IMG/VR virus record: IMGVR_UViG_3300043313_001352
Coordinates: 1-64,000 of that record
DNA from: a virus
Length of the DNA stretch: 64,000 nucleotides
Direction: 5' to 3' (one strand)
Position 1 is the first letter of the stretch; each line of letters begins with the position of its first letter. The notes beneath the pieces are model-generated. The model was given only the letters and a program-made list of their open reading frames with translations, was not told where the DNA came from and did not search any database. Below, one piece after another: positions 47,447 through 54,907 of the stretch. A program made the position numbers and the translations under genes.

Positions 47447-47932
47447 ATGACTGATCTCCCCACCGGCTACCGCTGGGCCACCGCCGAAGAGACCGAGGCG
47501 CACGCCGTCACGGAGAACCCGATGATGGTCGTGGTGCCCCGCACCGTGGACTCCTCGGGTACGCCGTACACCGAGGGCGAGGCTGACCTCGCGCTGCCCA
47601 TCGACCTGCCCCGTGACGAGGACGGTTTCATCGAGACCTCCGCCGTGCACGGCGAGATGTGGATGGTGCACATCCAGTGGACCGAGGACCACGACGGCCG
47701 CGTGATCGACCCGGAGCACGAGGAGTACCCGGAGACCTTCCACGGACCGTTCTTCAGCCAGCAGGAGGCTGCTGACTGGTCCAACGCCTACCCGGAGTTC
47801 ACCGAGATCCACGACATGTACGTCAAGAACCTCAACCTGGTACGGCCCACCGGGCTGCCGACGATCACCGCGAAGACCGTGGCGTACGCCGACGGCATGT
47901 CCGCCGCCCGTGCCGACCTGGGGCTCCGATGA
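47447..47932 (+). CDS. Hypothetical acidic protein, 161 aa
   Basis: GAAGGA upstream. Acidic, beta-rich (HGEMWMVHIQWTEDHDGRVIDPEHEEYPETFHGPFFSQQEAADW). Unrecognised. Confidence 0.7.
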   Translation: MTDLPTGYRWATAEETEAHAVTENPMMVVVPRTVDSSGTPYTEGEADLALPIDLPRDEDGFIETSAVHGEMWMVHIQWTEDHDGRVIDPEHEEYPETFHGPFFSQQEAADWSNAYPEFTEIHDMYVKNLNLVRPTGLPTITAKTVAYADGMSAARADLGLR

Positions 47933-48336
47933 GCACGCTGCCTGCCCTGGTCAAGGACGTCTCCGGCCAGTACTACGGCGGAGCGTTCTGGAACAGCGCC
48001 GACTACCGCGTCAAGATCGTGGCGCTCGACGGCACCGGGAAGAACTTCCGGATGACCGTGGAGACCGCCAGCGGCAGTGAGGTCGGCGAGTACGAGTTCG
48101 GCATGGCCGAGGTCGAGGGCATCGCCCGGATGGCCTCCACCGACCACGGGCTCGGCGCCTACCAGGACGACTGGACCATCCCGTTCGGGATGGGCCGGGT
48201 GCTGACCTGGGACCTGCCCACCATCGAGCACCACCTGGTCACCGTGGACGAGGACGTCGTCGAGGAGATCGCCGCGTGGCTGGAGTACGCCACCGGCGAG
48301 AAGGTCTGGGATGGCGGAGAGGACTGGGAGTACTGA
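47929..48336 (+). CDS. Hypothetical protein, 135 aa
   Basis: ATGA overlap. Mixed alpha/beta (WNSADYRVKIVALDGTGKNFRMTVETASG), acidic C-terminus. Unrecognised. Confidence 0.65.
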   Translation: MSTLPALVKDVSGQYYGGAFWNSADYRVKIVALDGTGKNFRMTVETASGSEVGEYEFGMAEVEGIARMASTDHGLGAYQDDWTIPFGMGRVLTWDLPTIEHHLVTVDEDVVEEIAAWLEYATGEKVWDGGEDWEY

Positions 48337-48569
48337 TGAGCACCTTCATCCGCAGCGCCGAGCACATCATGGCTTCAGTTGCTGACGCCATCGACGCCAT
48401 CGACGACGGCGACATCGACATCCACACGATCAGCCTGGTGCTCAACGGCCAGCACGGGGAGTTCGACCTCCGCATCGAGGCCACCGACGACGACATGGAA
48501 GACCGGCTGTGGACCGGCATCGCACACCGCGGTGGCGGCATCACCGATCTCGGGGAGGTGCTGGACTGA
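48336..48569 (+). CDS. Hypothetical acidic protein, 77 aa
   Basis: TGATG overlap. SVADAIDAIDDGDIDIHTISLVLNGQHGEFDLRIEATDDD is acidic and alpha/beta. Unrecognised. Confidence 0.6.
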   Translation: MSTFIRSAEHIMASVADAIDAIDDGDIDIHTISLVLNGQHGEFDLRIEATDDDMEDRLWTGIAHRGGGITDLGEVLD

Positions 48570-48766
48570 TGGTGCTGCCACTGACGGTCACCGTGGTCGC
48601 CTGCCTGGCCATCATCGTGATGACCAGGCCGACGTTGCAACGCGACGTCGATGGCGTTGTTCAGCCACGCACCGTGGTCGTGCTCGCGAAGCTCTCGATG
48701 CTGGCCGCCATCATCGTCGGCGGCTGGTCGATCTTCGTGCTGATCGCCATCCAACTCACACCCTGA
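48569..48766 (+). CDS. Two-span membrane protein, 65 aa
   Basis: TGATG overlap. Hydrophobic segments LPLTVTVVACLAIIVM and VVVLAKLSMLAAIIVGGWSI, then IFVLIAIQLTP. Unrecognised. Confidence 0.65.
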   Translation: MVLPLTVTVVACLAIIVMTRPTLQRDVDGVVQPRTVVVLAKLSMLAAIIVGGWSIFVLIAIQLTP

Positions 48767-48777
48767 CTGACAACAAC

Positions 48778-48798
48778 CCTGTGGTACTCTGTTACCAC
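48778..48798 (+). promoter_or_regulatory. Promoter with GTGGTA/TACCAC palindrome
   Basis: TGTGGTACTCT gives -10 TACTCT (48785-48790). GTGGTA (48781-48786) and TACCAC (48793-48798) form the palindrome. No CTGACG motif upstream. A CAACGACGCAACGAC leader and AAGGAG follow. Confidence 0.65.
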
Positions 48799-48827
48799 GC
48801 AACGACGCAACGACAAGGAGAACTGAC

Positions 48828-49697
48828 ATGGCACGTGTGACCCACGTCCGCAAGGCGCAGCAGCGCTACGAGACCGTCCCCGTCATCGACGAGGCCACCG
48901 GGGAGCCCAAGCGCACCCAGGTGATGAAGAACGGCGAGCCCAAGATGACCCGCGCGAAGGCCGGTCGCCCCGCCCGCCCGGTCTTCATGACCGTCACGGT
49001 GCAGGACAAGACCAAGCCGCTGCCGCCGTACACCTGCGACTCGTGCCACCAGCCCATCGAGGTCGGCACGCCGTACAAGCACATCACCCCGAAGAGCGGT
49101 CCGTACGGCGGGCACAAGCGCACTCGGCACGAGTCCTGCCCGACCTGGCAGGTCTGGGAGTACAGCAACTCCTGGAGCGCTCGGATCGCCCAGGCCACGC
49201 ACGACTTCGACGTCAGCAACGCCGAGTCCACCGATGACGTTCAGAGCGCTCTCGACGACGTGGCGGCTGCCATCAAGGAGCTGGCCGAGGAGTCCCGTGA
49301 GACCGCTGGCAACATCGAGGACGGCTTCGGTCACCCGACGTCGCAGTCGGAGGAGGCCGAGCAGCGTGCCGACGACCTGGACGGCTGGGCCGACGAGATC
49401 AGCGGTGCCGACATCCCGGACCTCCCGGAGCCCGAGCCGCGGTGGTTCGTCACCAACGGCGACGGTGTCGCCTCGGACCTGTTCGAGGAGGACGGCTACG
49501 ACTCGGAGATGGACGCCGAGCAGGCGCTCGCCTCTCACCGTGACGACAACGACGAGGAGCCTGGCGAGGACGGCGAGTTCGACGACGGGTTCGAGATCGA
49601 GGAGATCACCCCGGACGAGCCCACCGAGGAGCAGCTGAACGACTGGCGTGACGAAGTCCTGGACGCTTGCTCGATCGTCGACGAGAGCCCCGTCTGA
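48828..49697 (+). CDS. Conserved phage protein with zinc motif and acidic coiled coil, 289 aa
   Basis: ARVTHVRKAQQRY at the start is typical of an actinophage family. YTCDSCHQPIEVGTPYKHI...KRTRHESCP gives a treble-clef zinc motif near 64-107. An acidic helical part (about 135-185) and a very acidic, disordered C-terminus follow. Function unknown; an interaction scaffold or nucleic-acid-binding protein is plausible. Confidence 0.75.
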   Translation: MARVTHVRKAQQRYETVPVIDEATGEPKRTQVMKNGEPKMTRAKAGRPARPVFMTVTVQDKTKPLPPYTCDSCHQPIEVGTPYKHITPKSGPYGGHKRTRHESCPTWQVWEYSNSWSARIAQATHDFDVSNAESTDDVQSALDDVAAAIKELAEESRETAGNIEDGFGHPTSQSEEAEQRADDLDGWADEISGADIPDLPEPEPRWFVTNGDGVASDLFEEDGYDSEMDAEQALASHRDDNDEEPGEDGEFDDGFEIEEITPDEPTEEQLNDWRDEVLDACSIVDESPV

Positions 49698-49999
49698 TGG
49701 CCGCCGAGGAACTGACGACCTACCAGGTCGAGGTGCTCGTCGAGGTGAAGATGGCCGGTGACGAGAACGCCGCGTACACCGCGGTCGACGAGATCATGCA
49801 GCGTGCCTGGGACACCGATGACGGTCGCAAGTGGGTGCAGCCCAAGTGGCACTTCGAGATGCTGGAGGGCTGCGTCGGTCTGGCCGATGCGCTCCGAGAT
49901 GTCGTCGGCGATGCGTGTGAGTCGCACGCTGAGTTCGAGCCCGGCTGCTCCACCTGCGTGGCACTGAGCCTGCTCGCCACCCGTGAGGTGACGTCATGA
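49697..49999 (+). CDS. Hypothetical protein, 100 aa
   Basis: TGATG overlap. Alpha/beta N-terminal part (YQVEVLVEVKMAGDENAAYTAVDEIMQRAW) and a Cys/His ending (CESHAEFEPGCSTC). Unrecognised. Confidence 0.65.
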   Translation: MAAEELTTYQVEVLVEVKMAGDENAAYTAVDEIMQRAWDTDDGRKWVQPKWHFEMLEGCVGLADALRDVVGDACESHAEFEPGCSTCVALSLLATREVTS

Positions 50000-50349
50000 G
50001 GCAACTGGACCTCACCGTCTTCGAGCCCGGCGACACCGTCGGCACCCTGTCCCAGGACGGCCGGGTCTCACTGTGGACGGTCTCCCCTGAAGGCGGGCTG
50101 ACCCGTGCCGACAACCGGCTGTTCGGAAACGCCACTGGGTTCGACCTGGACACCCCCATCGAGCAGCTCAACCTCCAGGTGCGCACCTTCAACCTGCTCA
50201 AGCGCGAAGACGTCAACACGGTCGGCGACCTGCTGACGTTTACGCACGAGAAGGGCGACGAGGAGATGCTCGCGATCCGCAACATGAGCCAGAAGAACGT
50301 CGACGAGATCAGGAACTGGGCCACCAGGCTGAGGAGCGAACGACCGTGA
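49996..50349 (+). CDS. RNA polymerase alpha C-terminal-domain-like protein
   Basis: 117 residues. Residues 52-112 (PIEQLNLQVRTFNLLKREDV, NTVGDLLTF, EMLAIRNMSQKNVDEIRNWATRL) align with bacterial alpha-CTD. R63, N66 and K100 match the DNA-contacting R265, N268 and K298 of the E. coli domain; the conserved Gly before the Lys is Ser here. The N-terminal 50 residues are unrelated to alpha. It could bind promoter DNA, replace or imitate host alpha-CTD, or be an activator in its own right. The DNA for LLTFTH carries a copy of the CTGACGTTTACGCA motif. ATGA overlap. Confidence 0.75.
   Translation: MRQLDLTVFEPGDTVGTLSQDGRVSLWTVSPEGGLTRADNRLFGNATGFDLDTPIEQLNLQVRTFNLLKREDVNTVGDLLTFTHEKGDEEMLAIRNMSQKNVDEIRNWATRLRSERP
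50233..50247 (+). promoter_or_regulatory. Activator motif inside the alpha-CTD-like gene
   Basis: CTGACGTTTACGCAC, one mismatch to the consensus, in the same reading frame (LTFTH) as the copy inside the sigma gene. No -10 follows at a standard gap. Confidence 0.6.
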
Positions 50350-50567
50350 GCGACGAGAAGCAGCTGCCGCCGGGAGAGAAGCGGTTCATCGCCAAGCCGC
50401 GGACCCAGGGCAAGCACACCACCTGGAACGTCTATGACCGGCAGCGGGCGAGCTTGCCAGCGAGCTTGCCAGGCTTCGGTGTGGTCGCCTCCGGGTTCAC
50501 TGACGAAACCGAGTGCCAGGCTGAAGCTGACCGTCTCGCCGCGTTCGTCGAAGGAGCCACCCAGTGA
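50346..50567 (+). CDS. Hypothetical protein, 73 aa
   Basis: GTGA overlap. KRFIAKPRTQGKHTTWNVYDRQRASLP then GFVDE-like strands; a small beta protein. Contains a short tandem repeat (SLPASLP). Unrecognised. Confidence 0.6.
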   Translation: MSDEKQLPPGEKRFIAKPRTQGKHTTWNVYDRQRASLPASLPGFGVVASGFTDETECQAEADRLAAFVEGATQ

Positions 50568-50872
50568 GCATGCTGCTGAAGACCGCCCTGGTGCTGTACA
50601 TGCTCGCCACCGCAGCGACCGGTGCGTTGTCGGCCTTCGCCATCGCGGTCGACGCCTGGCCGTTGGCGATCGCCATCATCGCGGTCTGGATGTTCGGCTG
50701 GAGCCCGCTGGTGATCGTGGGCTACGCCGAGCTGGAGCGGCGCCTCGACGCAGAAGCTGGAGCTGGCCCGCCTGCGCAAACGTCAGTGGGACGTCATCGG
50801 GCCGACGGCCCAGCTGACCCAGCTGGCGACCAGGTGGAGCGGTTCCATCTCCTTGAGGAGCTGGCCTCGTGA
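50564..50872 (+). CDS. Two-span membrane protein, 102 aa
   Basis: GTGA overlap. Hydrophobic segments LKTALVLYMLATAATGALSAF and AWPLAIAIIAVWMFGWSPLVIVGY, then a soluble tail with low-complexity Ala/Gly/Pro. Unrecognised. Confidence 0.6.
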   Translation: MSMLLKTALVLYMLATAATGALSAFAIAVDAWPLAIAIIAVWMFGWSPLVIVGYAELERRLDAEAGAGPPAQTSVGRHRADGPADPAGDQVERFHLLEELAS

Positions 50873-51192
50873 GCCCGATGCACGGCGCCGACGGTCAGGA
50901 CCCGTCGGTCCCGCCGAACAGCCGGACCGATGATCAAGAGCTGCTCGACACCAAGCACCGTCGGTTGGCCCTGGTCGGTGTCCTGGAGCTGGTGCAACGT
51001 CAACACACCGACGCGGTCGACCTGGTCACCGTCGTCGACATCCTGGGCTTGAGCGATCAGCTCGACGAGCTGGCTGGAGCTGGGCGGTCAGCTCGACGAG
51101 CTGGGGAACGTCATCGACGTTTGGCCGCAGCTCGCCAGGCAGCTGGCCTGGCGGAGGCCCAGCTCGACGGGACCGTCGGGCGGGTGGAATAA
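50869..51192 (+). CDS. Hypothetical helical protein, 107 aa
   Basis: GTGA overlap. KHRRLALVGVLELVQRQHTDAVDLVTVVDILGLSDQLDELAGAG is helical. The DNA is rich in the word AGCTGG/AGCTCG. Unrecognised. Confidence 0.55.
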   Translation: MSPMHGADGQDPSVPPNSRTDDQELLDTKHRRLALVGVLELVQRQHTDAVDLVTVVDILGLSDQLDELAGAGRSARRAGERHRRLAAARQAAGLAEAQLDGTVGRVE

Positions 51193-51197
51193 CGTCA

Positions 51198-51280
51198 CTG
51201 ACTTTTCCGCTGTAGCTAGCACCGTTGCGCCAGCTGAAGCTACCCGTCGGTCGACATCCCGTGGACCGGTCGGTTAGAGT
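51198..51280 (+). promoter_or_regulatory. Diverged activator-type promoter (gap 62)
   Basis: AACGTCA then CTGACTTTTCCGCTG (51198-51212), a degenerate copy of the motif. TAGAGT (51275-51280) follows at a gap of 62, the most common class. A clear palindrome is missing. Confidence 0.5.
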
Positions 51281-51331
51281 AGTACAAATCAACCATCAAC
51301 ATGAACCATCAACGACATGAAGGACAGCACC

Positions 51332-51865
51332 ATGACCCGATTCATCACCGTGCACGTCGGCTGCGACTGGCCGACCTGCGAGACCGTCGCCCCTGAAGGC
51401 GAAGGCATCGTCATCGAGAAGGTGCTGTCCATCGACGGCAAGCAGGGACGGTCGTTCCTGCTCTGCAAGAAGCACGTCGACGAGTTCGAGTCGGTCGTGC
51501 TGCCGTTGATGCAGGCCGGGGTCAAGGTCGAGCAGCCCAGCTCCAGCTCGCGGTCGCGGTCGAAGTCGGCCGGAACGTCATCGACGTCCGGCAGCTCAAG
51601 CCCAGCTGCGCCGCTGAAGGCCGACGAGGATGGCACCCATCCGTCGCTGGTCTGCAAGGTCGACGGCTGTGAGCGTCACGGTCGCCCGCTGTCCAACCGG
51701 ACCGGGATGGCCCAGCACGCCATCCGTAGCCACGGCTACGCCGATCTCGCCGCCTACGAGGCGGAGTTCGGGCCGGTCGCCACCGTCCCGCGCAAGAACA
51801 CCAAGAACACCTCACCGTCGGTCGAGGGCACGGTTGCCCCGGTCGACGAACCATCCATCAGCTGA
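51332..51865 (+). CDS. Zinc-finger DNA-binding protein, Lsr2-like layout
   Basis: 177 residues. An N-terminal beta/alpha domain (about 1-70, FITVHVGCDWPTCETVAPEG...LLCKKHVDEFESVVLPLMQAGV), a Ser/Arg-rich linker (75-97) and a C-terminal C2H2 finger (VCKVDGCERHGRPLSNRTGMAQHAIRSHGY). The split into dimerisation-like domain, flexible linker and DNA-binding domain recalls Lsr2, but the sequence match is weak. GAAGGA precedes ATG 51332. Confidence 0.65.
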   Translation: MTRFITVHVGCDWPTCETVAPEGEGIVIEKVLSIDGKQGRSFLLCKKHVDEFESVVLPLMQAGVKVEQPSSSSRSRSKSAGTSSTSGSSSPAAPLKADEDGTHPSLVCKVDGCERHGRPLSNRTGMAQHAIRSHGYADLAAYEAEFGPVATVPRKNTKNTSPSVEGTVAPVDEPSIS

Positions 51866-51883
51866 AGGTCCCAGGAGGCCACC

Positions 51884-52636
51884 ATGAGTACCCCGACGCA
51901 CTACGAGCGAGCTGCCGCGGTCGCGGATGAGCTGCTGGCTGCGCACGAGCGTGGTGAGTCGGTCTCCGCGATGGCCGAGGAGCACGGTCTCCGTCGCGAG
52001 GCGATCGCCAGCGAGCTGGCCAAGCACGGCATCGGTGAGCCGTCGCCCGCACGGGAGGCGGTCCTGGAGTACGTCCGGGCCAACCCCGGTCTGTCGGTCG
52101 ACGACCTCTCGCTGCGCCTGGACCTGAGCAAGTCATCGGTCTCCCGGTACCTGCGCGGGACGCCGGAGCATCGGTTGGTGGTCAGCCGCAAGGTCTCGCC
52201 GACGCAGCGGTTCACTGATCAGCAGATGGCGGATGCTCTCAAGGCTGCGTTCCGGCAGCTCGACGATCGGTCGAAGGGCCTGTCCCGGAAGCGGTACCGC
52301 GAGATCATGGAGGGCCAGGACGTGCCCGCGGCGGCCACCTACATCCGTCGCTACGGGACCTGGTCGGAGGCGTGTCGGTTGGCCGGGGTCACCGCGGCGA
52401 AGGCCCGGCGGACCAACTACGTCCAGGACTGGAGCAACGACCAGATCGTCGACGCGGTCGCCGAGTTCGTGAACACCACCGGTCAGCTCAGCTACCACGC
52501 TTACGCAGCGTGGGCGCGCGAGCACGACAAGCCGTCGGGTCCCCTCCTCGTCCAGAGGCTCGGCGGTTGGGCCAAGGCGAAGACCCTGGCCATGTCCCAG
52601 TTCGAGACCGACGACCGGACGGTTGCGGTCGCCTAG
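51884..52636 (+). CDS. HTH protein with homing-endonuclease-associated repeats
   Basis: 250 residues. Two N-terminal HTH-like units (ESVSAMAEEHGLRREAIASELAKHG, and LSVDDLSLRLDLSKSSVSRYL) are followed by two repeats ending YIRRYGTWSEACRLAGV and LVQRLGGWAKAKTLA. These match the repeat often attached to HNH homing enzymes. No nuclease domain is present, so a transcription regulator is more likely. CAGGAGG upstream. Last rightward gene of the early region. Confidence 0.75.
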   Translation: MSTPTHYERAAAVADELLAAHERGESVSAMAEEHGLRREAIASELAKHGIGEPSPAREAVLEYVRANPGLSVDDLSLRLDLSKSSVSRYLRGTPEHRLVVSRKVSPTQRFTDQQMADALKAAFRQLDDRSKGLSRKRYREIMEGQDVPAAATYIRRYGTWSEACRLAGVTAAKARRTNYVQDWSNDQIVDAVAEFVNTTGQLSYHAYAAWAREHDKPSGPLLVQRLGGWAKAKTLAMSQFETDDRTVAVA

Positions 52637-52656
52637 CGCCTCTCCGGTAGAGGACC

Positions 52657-52702
52657 AGCAGCCCCGTCTCACGGTCGCCATGTCCACTGAGGCGGGGCTG
52701 CT
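52657..52702. terminator. Hairpin terminator
   Basis: AGCAGCCCCG/CGGGGCTGCT, with CTCA/TGAG extending the stem around a 16-base loop. Closes the early region. Confidence 0.75.
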
Positions 52703-53193
52703 GTATGCCCTCTTGGCAAGCGGTTGCCGGTCTAGATAGGCTTAGGTCACCTTGGCCAAGGTGCCGTTGACAAAGCCGGTACCCTCACGCACGGGACGTC
52801 GTCGCGGCGGAAGGGTGCCGAACGGGACGTTCGGTCGCCTCGAATGGTCTGGTACCAGGCCGGTCGCCAGCTGGCGGTCGCCGATCGAACGTCACTGACG
52901 TTTATGCAGGGTGGCCCAGCTCACCGTCGCCTGGCGGCCTCTGCTGAGGATCCACCGATATCGCCCGGCAGCTCGGCGAGCTGGCGGCCAGCTGGGCGCC
53001 CCGGTGCGTTTCGTCAATGACGTTGGCGTTCAACGGGCGCCTGGCGGCCCAGCTGGCCGCGGCCCAGCGACCTGGTCGAGGAGCTACCCGTCGGTCGCGA
53101 TCGCCGATAAGGGTCATTATGTAAGCCAGATACCGGATAAGTCGGACACGGTCGACCCGTTGACGACGGAATCAGTTGTACAGCGGTACAGAT
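52703..53193. other. Gene-free convergent region with orphan motif and palindrome
   Basis: About 490 bases without a gene. It has a perfect 16-bp palindrome CACCTTGGCCAAGGTG (52748-52763), an orphan activator motif CTGACGTTTATGCAG (52895-52909) with AACGTC upstream but no -10 at a standard gap, and GGGTCATTATGTAAGCC near 53113, which looks like a leftover right arm of a promoter palindrome. Probably a decayed promoter-gene unit. Confidence 0.5.
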
Positions 53194-53838
53194 TCAGCGG
53201 TCGGGCGGGTGCACGGACGTCCGCTTCAGCGCCTCTGAGAAGCCCATAGCGGCCTTGCCGACGGACTGGAAGGACTCCCGCAGGCTCGGGTTGCTCCAGG
53301 CCGCTGCTGCGTGCGCCAGGGCGTCCAGACGGTCGTTCACGGCCGTGCGCCCAGCGGTTGCTTCGGCACGGTCGGCCTCGTCTTCCTCGATCGCCTGGCG
53401 GATCGAGTCCCACTCACCGTCGTGGCGGGGCGCCATCGCCACCTCCAGGCGCACCAGGTAGAGCCCGTGCGGGTCATCGGGCAGGCTCATCTCCCAGGAG
53501 ATGGACTCGCTGGTGTAACCGTTGGCATCCATGTAGCGCTGCGCGGTCGCCACCAGCCGAGCGCGGGCACCGTCGACCATCGCGGGCTCGTGCGCGTGAT
53601 CACGCAGCAGCTGTTCGACGCCGACCCAGCGGTGCGGCTCCGGGCGCAGCGATCGCGGGCGCCGTCGAGGGCTCCCCATCGGTCCGTAGTCGTAGTCGGA
53701 GAACCCGGCCATGACCTCAGCGTAGGGCTCACCGTCGGCCAGGCGGCGCATCGCTGCGAACAGCTCGCGAGCGGTCGGCTCAACCGGTCGGCGCTCGGGG
53801 CGGAGATCCTCCAGGCTGATCAACGGTGTGCTGCACAC
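53194..53838 (-). CDS. Hypothetical protein, 214 aa
   Basis: GTG 53838 overlaps the upstream gene by 19 bases. Mixed N-terminal half (ELFAAMRRLADGEPYAEVMAG), a central alpha/beta part (YMDANGYTSESISWEMSLPDD, LYLVRLEVAMAPRH) and a helical C-terminus. Unrecognised. Confidence 0.65.
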   Translation of the reverse strand: MCSTPLISLEDLRPERRPVEPTARELFAAMRRLADGEPYAEVMAGFSDYDYGPMGSPRRRPRSLRPEPHRWVGVEQLLRDHAHEPAMVDGARARLVATAQRYMDANGYTSESISWEMSLPDDPHGLYLVRLEVAMAPRHDGEWDSIRQAIEEDEADRAEATAGRTAVNDRLDALAHAAAAWSNPSLRESFQSVGKAAMGFSEALKRTSVHPPDR

Positions 53839-54446
53839 CTCAGCTCGGACTGCTCCTCGTCGATGAACACCGGCCACACATCAGCGGTCTCCCGGCACCG
53901 GGAGATCCCGCAGACACGGGCGCCGTCGACCCAGGCGAACCGTCGCTCCAGCTCCTGCTCGGCCCAGGCCGGGTTGCTCAGTGCGGCCCGGCGCTTGGAC
54001 AAATGGGTCGAGAACGCCCTCAACCCGGTCAGGAACGGGTGTCGTCCGTGGTCCTTGCGGTCGATCGGCAGCCGTTGGTTCCAGTAGCGGTTCGGTCGGT
54101 CGATGTCGGCGATCGGCCGGAACTCGACGCACGGACACGTGGGGTGCACCACCGTGGTCTGCGTCTGCGCCTCCCGGTCCATCGACTTGGTCTCGGTCTG
54201 AAAGCCGCGGTCCGGCATCGCACCGACGCAGCCGTCGAGGATGGCACTCACGGTCACCTCCAGGCCGCCGATGTTCCGCGGGAACGGCGCCGGTACGTGA
54301 TACGCACCGCCGATCGACTCGCCGTGATAGCGGTCGAGGTGGCCACACACGCAGATCTTGAACCAGTTGTGGTACCCAGCTCGCTCACGCTTCCTGGTGA
54401 AGAAATCCTGTCCGAAACTGTTCTTGACCTCGTCCGAGATGCCCAC
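53820..54446 (-). CDS. Hypothetical Cys/His-rich protein, 208 aa
   Basis: GTG 54446 with AGGAGT upstream. FKICVCGHLDRYHGE, HPTCPCVEF and CGISRCRETADVWPVFIDEEQSELRCAAH supply several Cys/His pairs, so one or more zinc sites are likely. No family is recognised. Its DNA is less GC-rich than the rest. Confidence 0.65.
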   Translation of the reverse strand: MGISDEVKNSFGQDFFTRKRERAGYHNWFKICVCGHLDRYHGESIGGAYHVPAPFPRNIGGLEVTVSAILDGCVGAMPDRGFQTETKSMDREAQTQTTVVHPTCPCVEFRPIADIDRPNRYWNQRLPIDRKDHGRHPFLTGLRAFSTHLSKRRAALSNPAWAEQELERRFAWVDGARVCGISRCRETADVWPVFIDEEQSELRCAAHR

Positions 54447-54907
54447 GGTTGTGACTCCTATGTGCCAATCTGTTCAACGGTTGGTGTGATCTTATCATAG
54501 TCAAACCAGGGTCGTACATGCAAACCAGATTCATACCAGTAGATCAAGCAGGAGACGGCCCAGGAGACGGCCCAGCCTGCGCCCAGCCTGAACCATTCAC
54601 GCAACTCATAGAACGGAATGCTTTTTGGGGGTGCCGCGTGACGAGCTGAGGCGACAAGGATCCGCGCCGACACCCTTTTTGGCTGGGCCACCACTGGGCC
54701 GTCCACTGCTTCATCACTGCTTTGATGTCCGTTTCCTCCCTAGTCACCTGTGCCTCCCGACCCCGTCCTCCCCCACCGTCGCTGACCCCTTAGAACCCGC
54801 ACTCCAGATTGCTCGTCTGAACCCTTAGTCCCCACACTTCCAAGTGGTTGTCCCCGTCCACCATCTCTAGGGATTCACCTGTCGGACGATGTGCTACTCA
54901 GATCCCC
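54447..54907 (-). promoter_or_regulatory. Gene-poor region with leftward promoter
   Basis: About 460 bases, lower GC. On the minus strand TTGCAT, 18 bp, TATGAT lies near 54500-54530, a good sigma-70-type promoter for the gene at 54446; GATAAGAT overlaps it. Tandem GGAGACGGCCCA (two copies near 54552-54575) and GCCCAGCCTG (two copies) follow. A minus-strand frame of 82 codons (54458-54706) is not convincing. Confidence 0.5.

Noticed and set aside
54458-54706. 82-codon minus-strand frame
   Set aside because: It includes the promoter-like region of the gene at 54446 and tandem repeats; no ribosome site or family. Left as uncertain non-coding.
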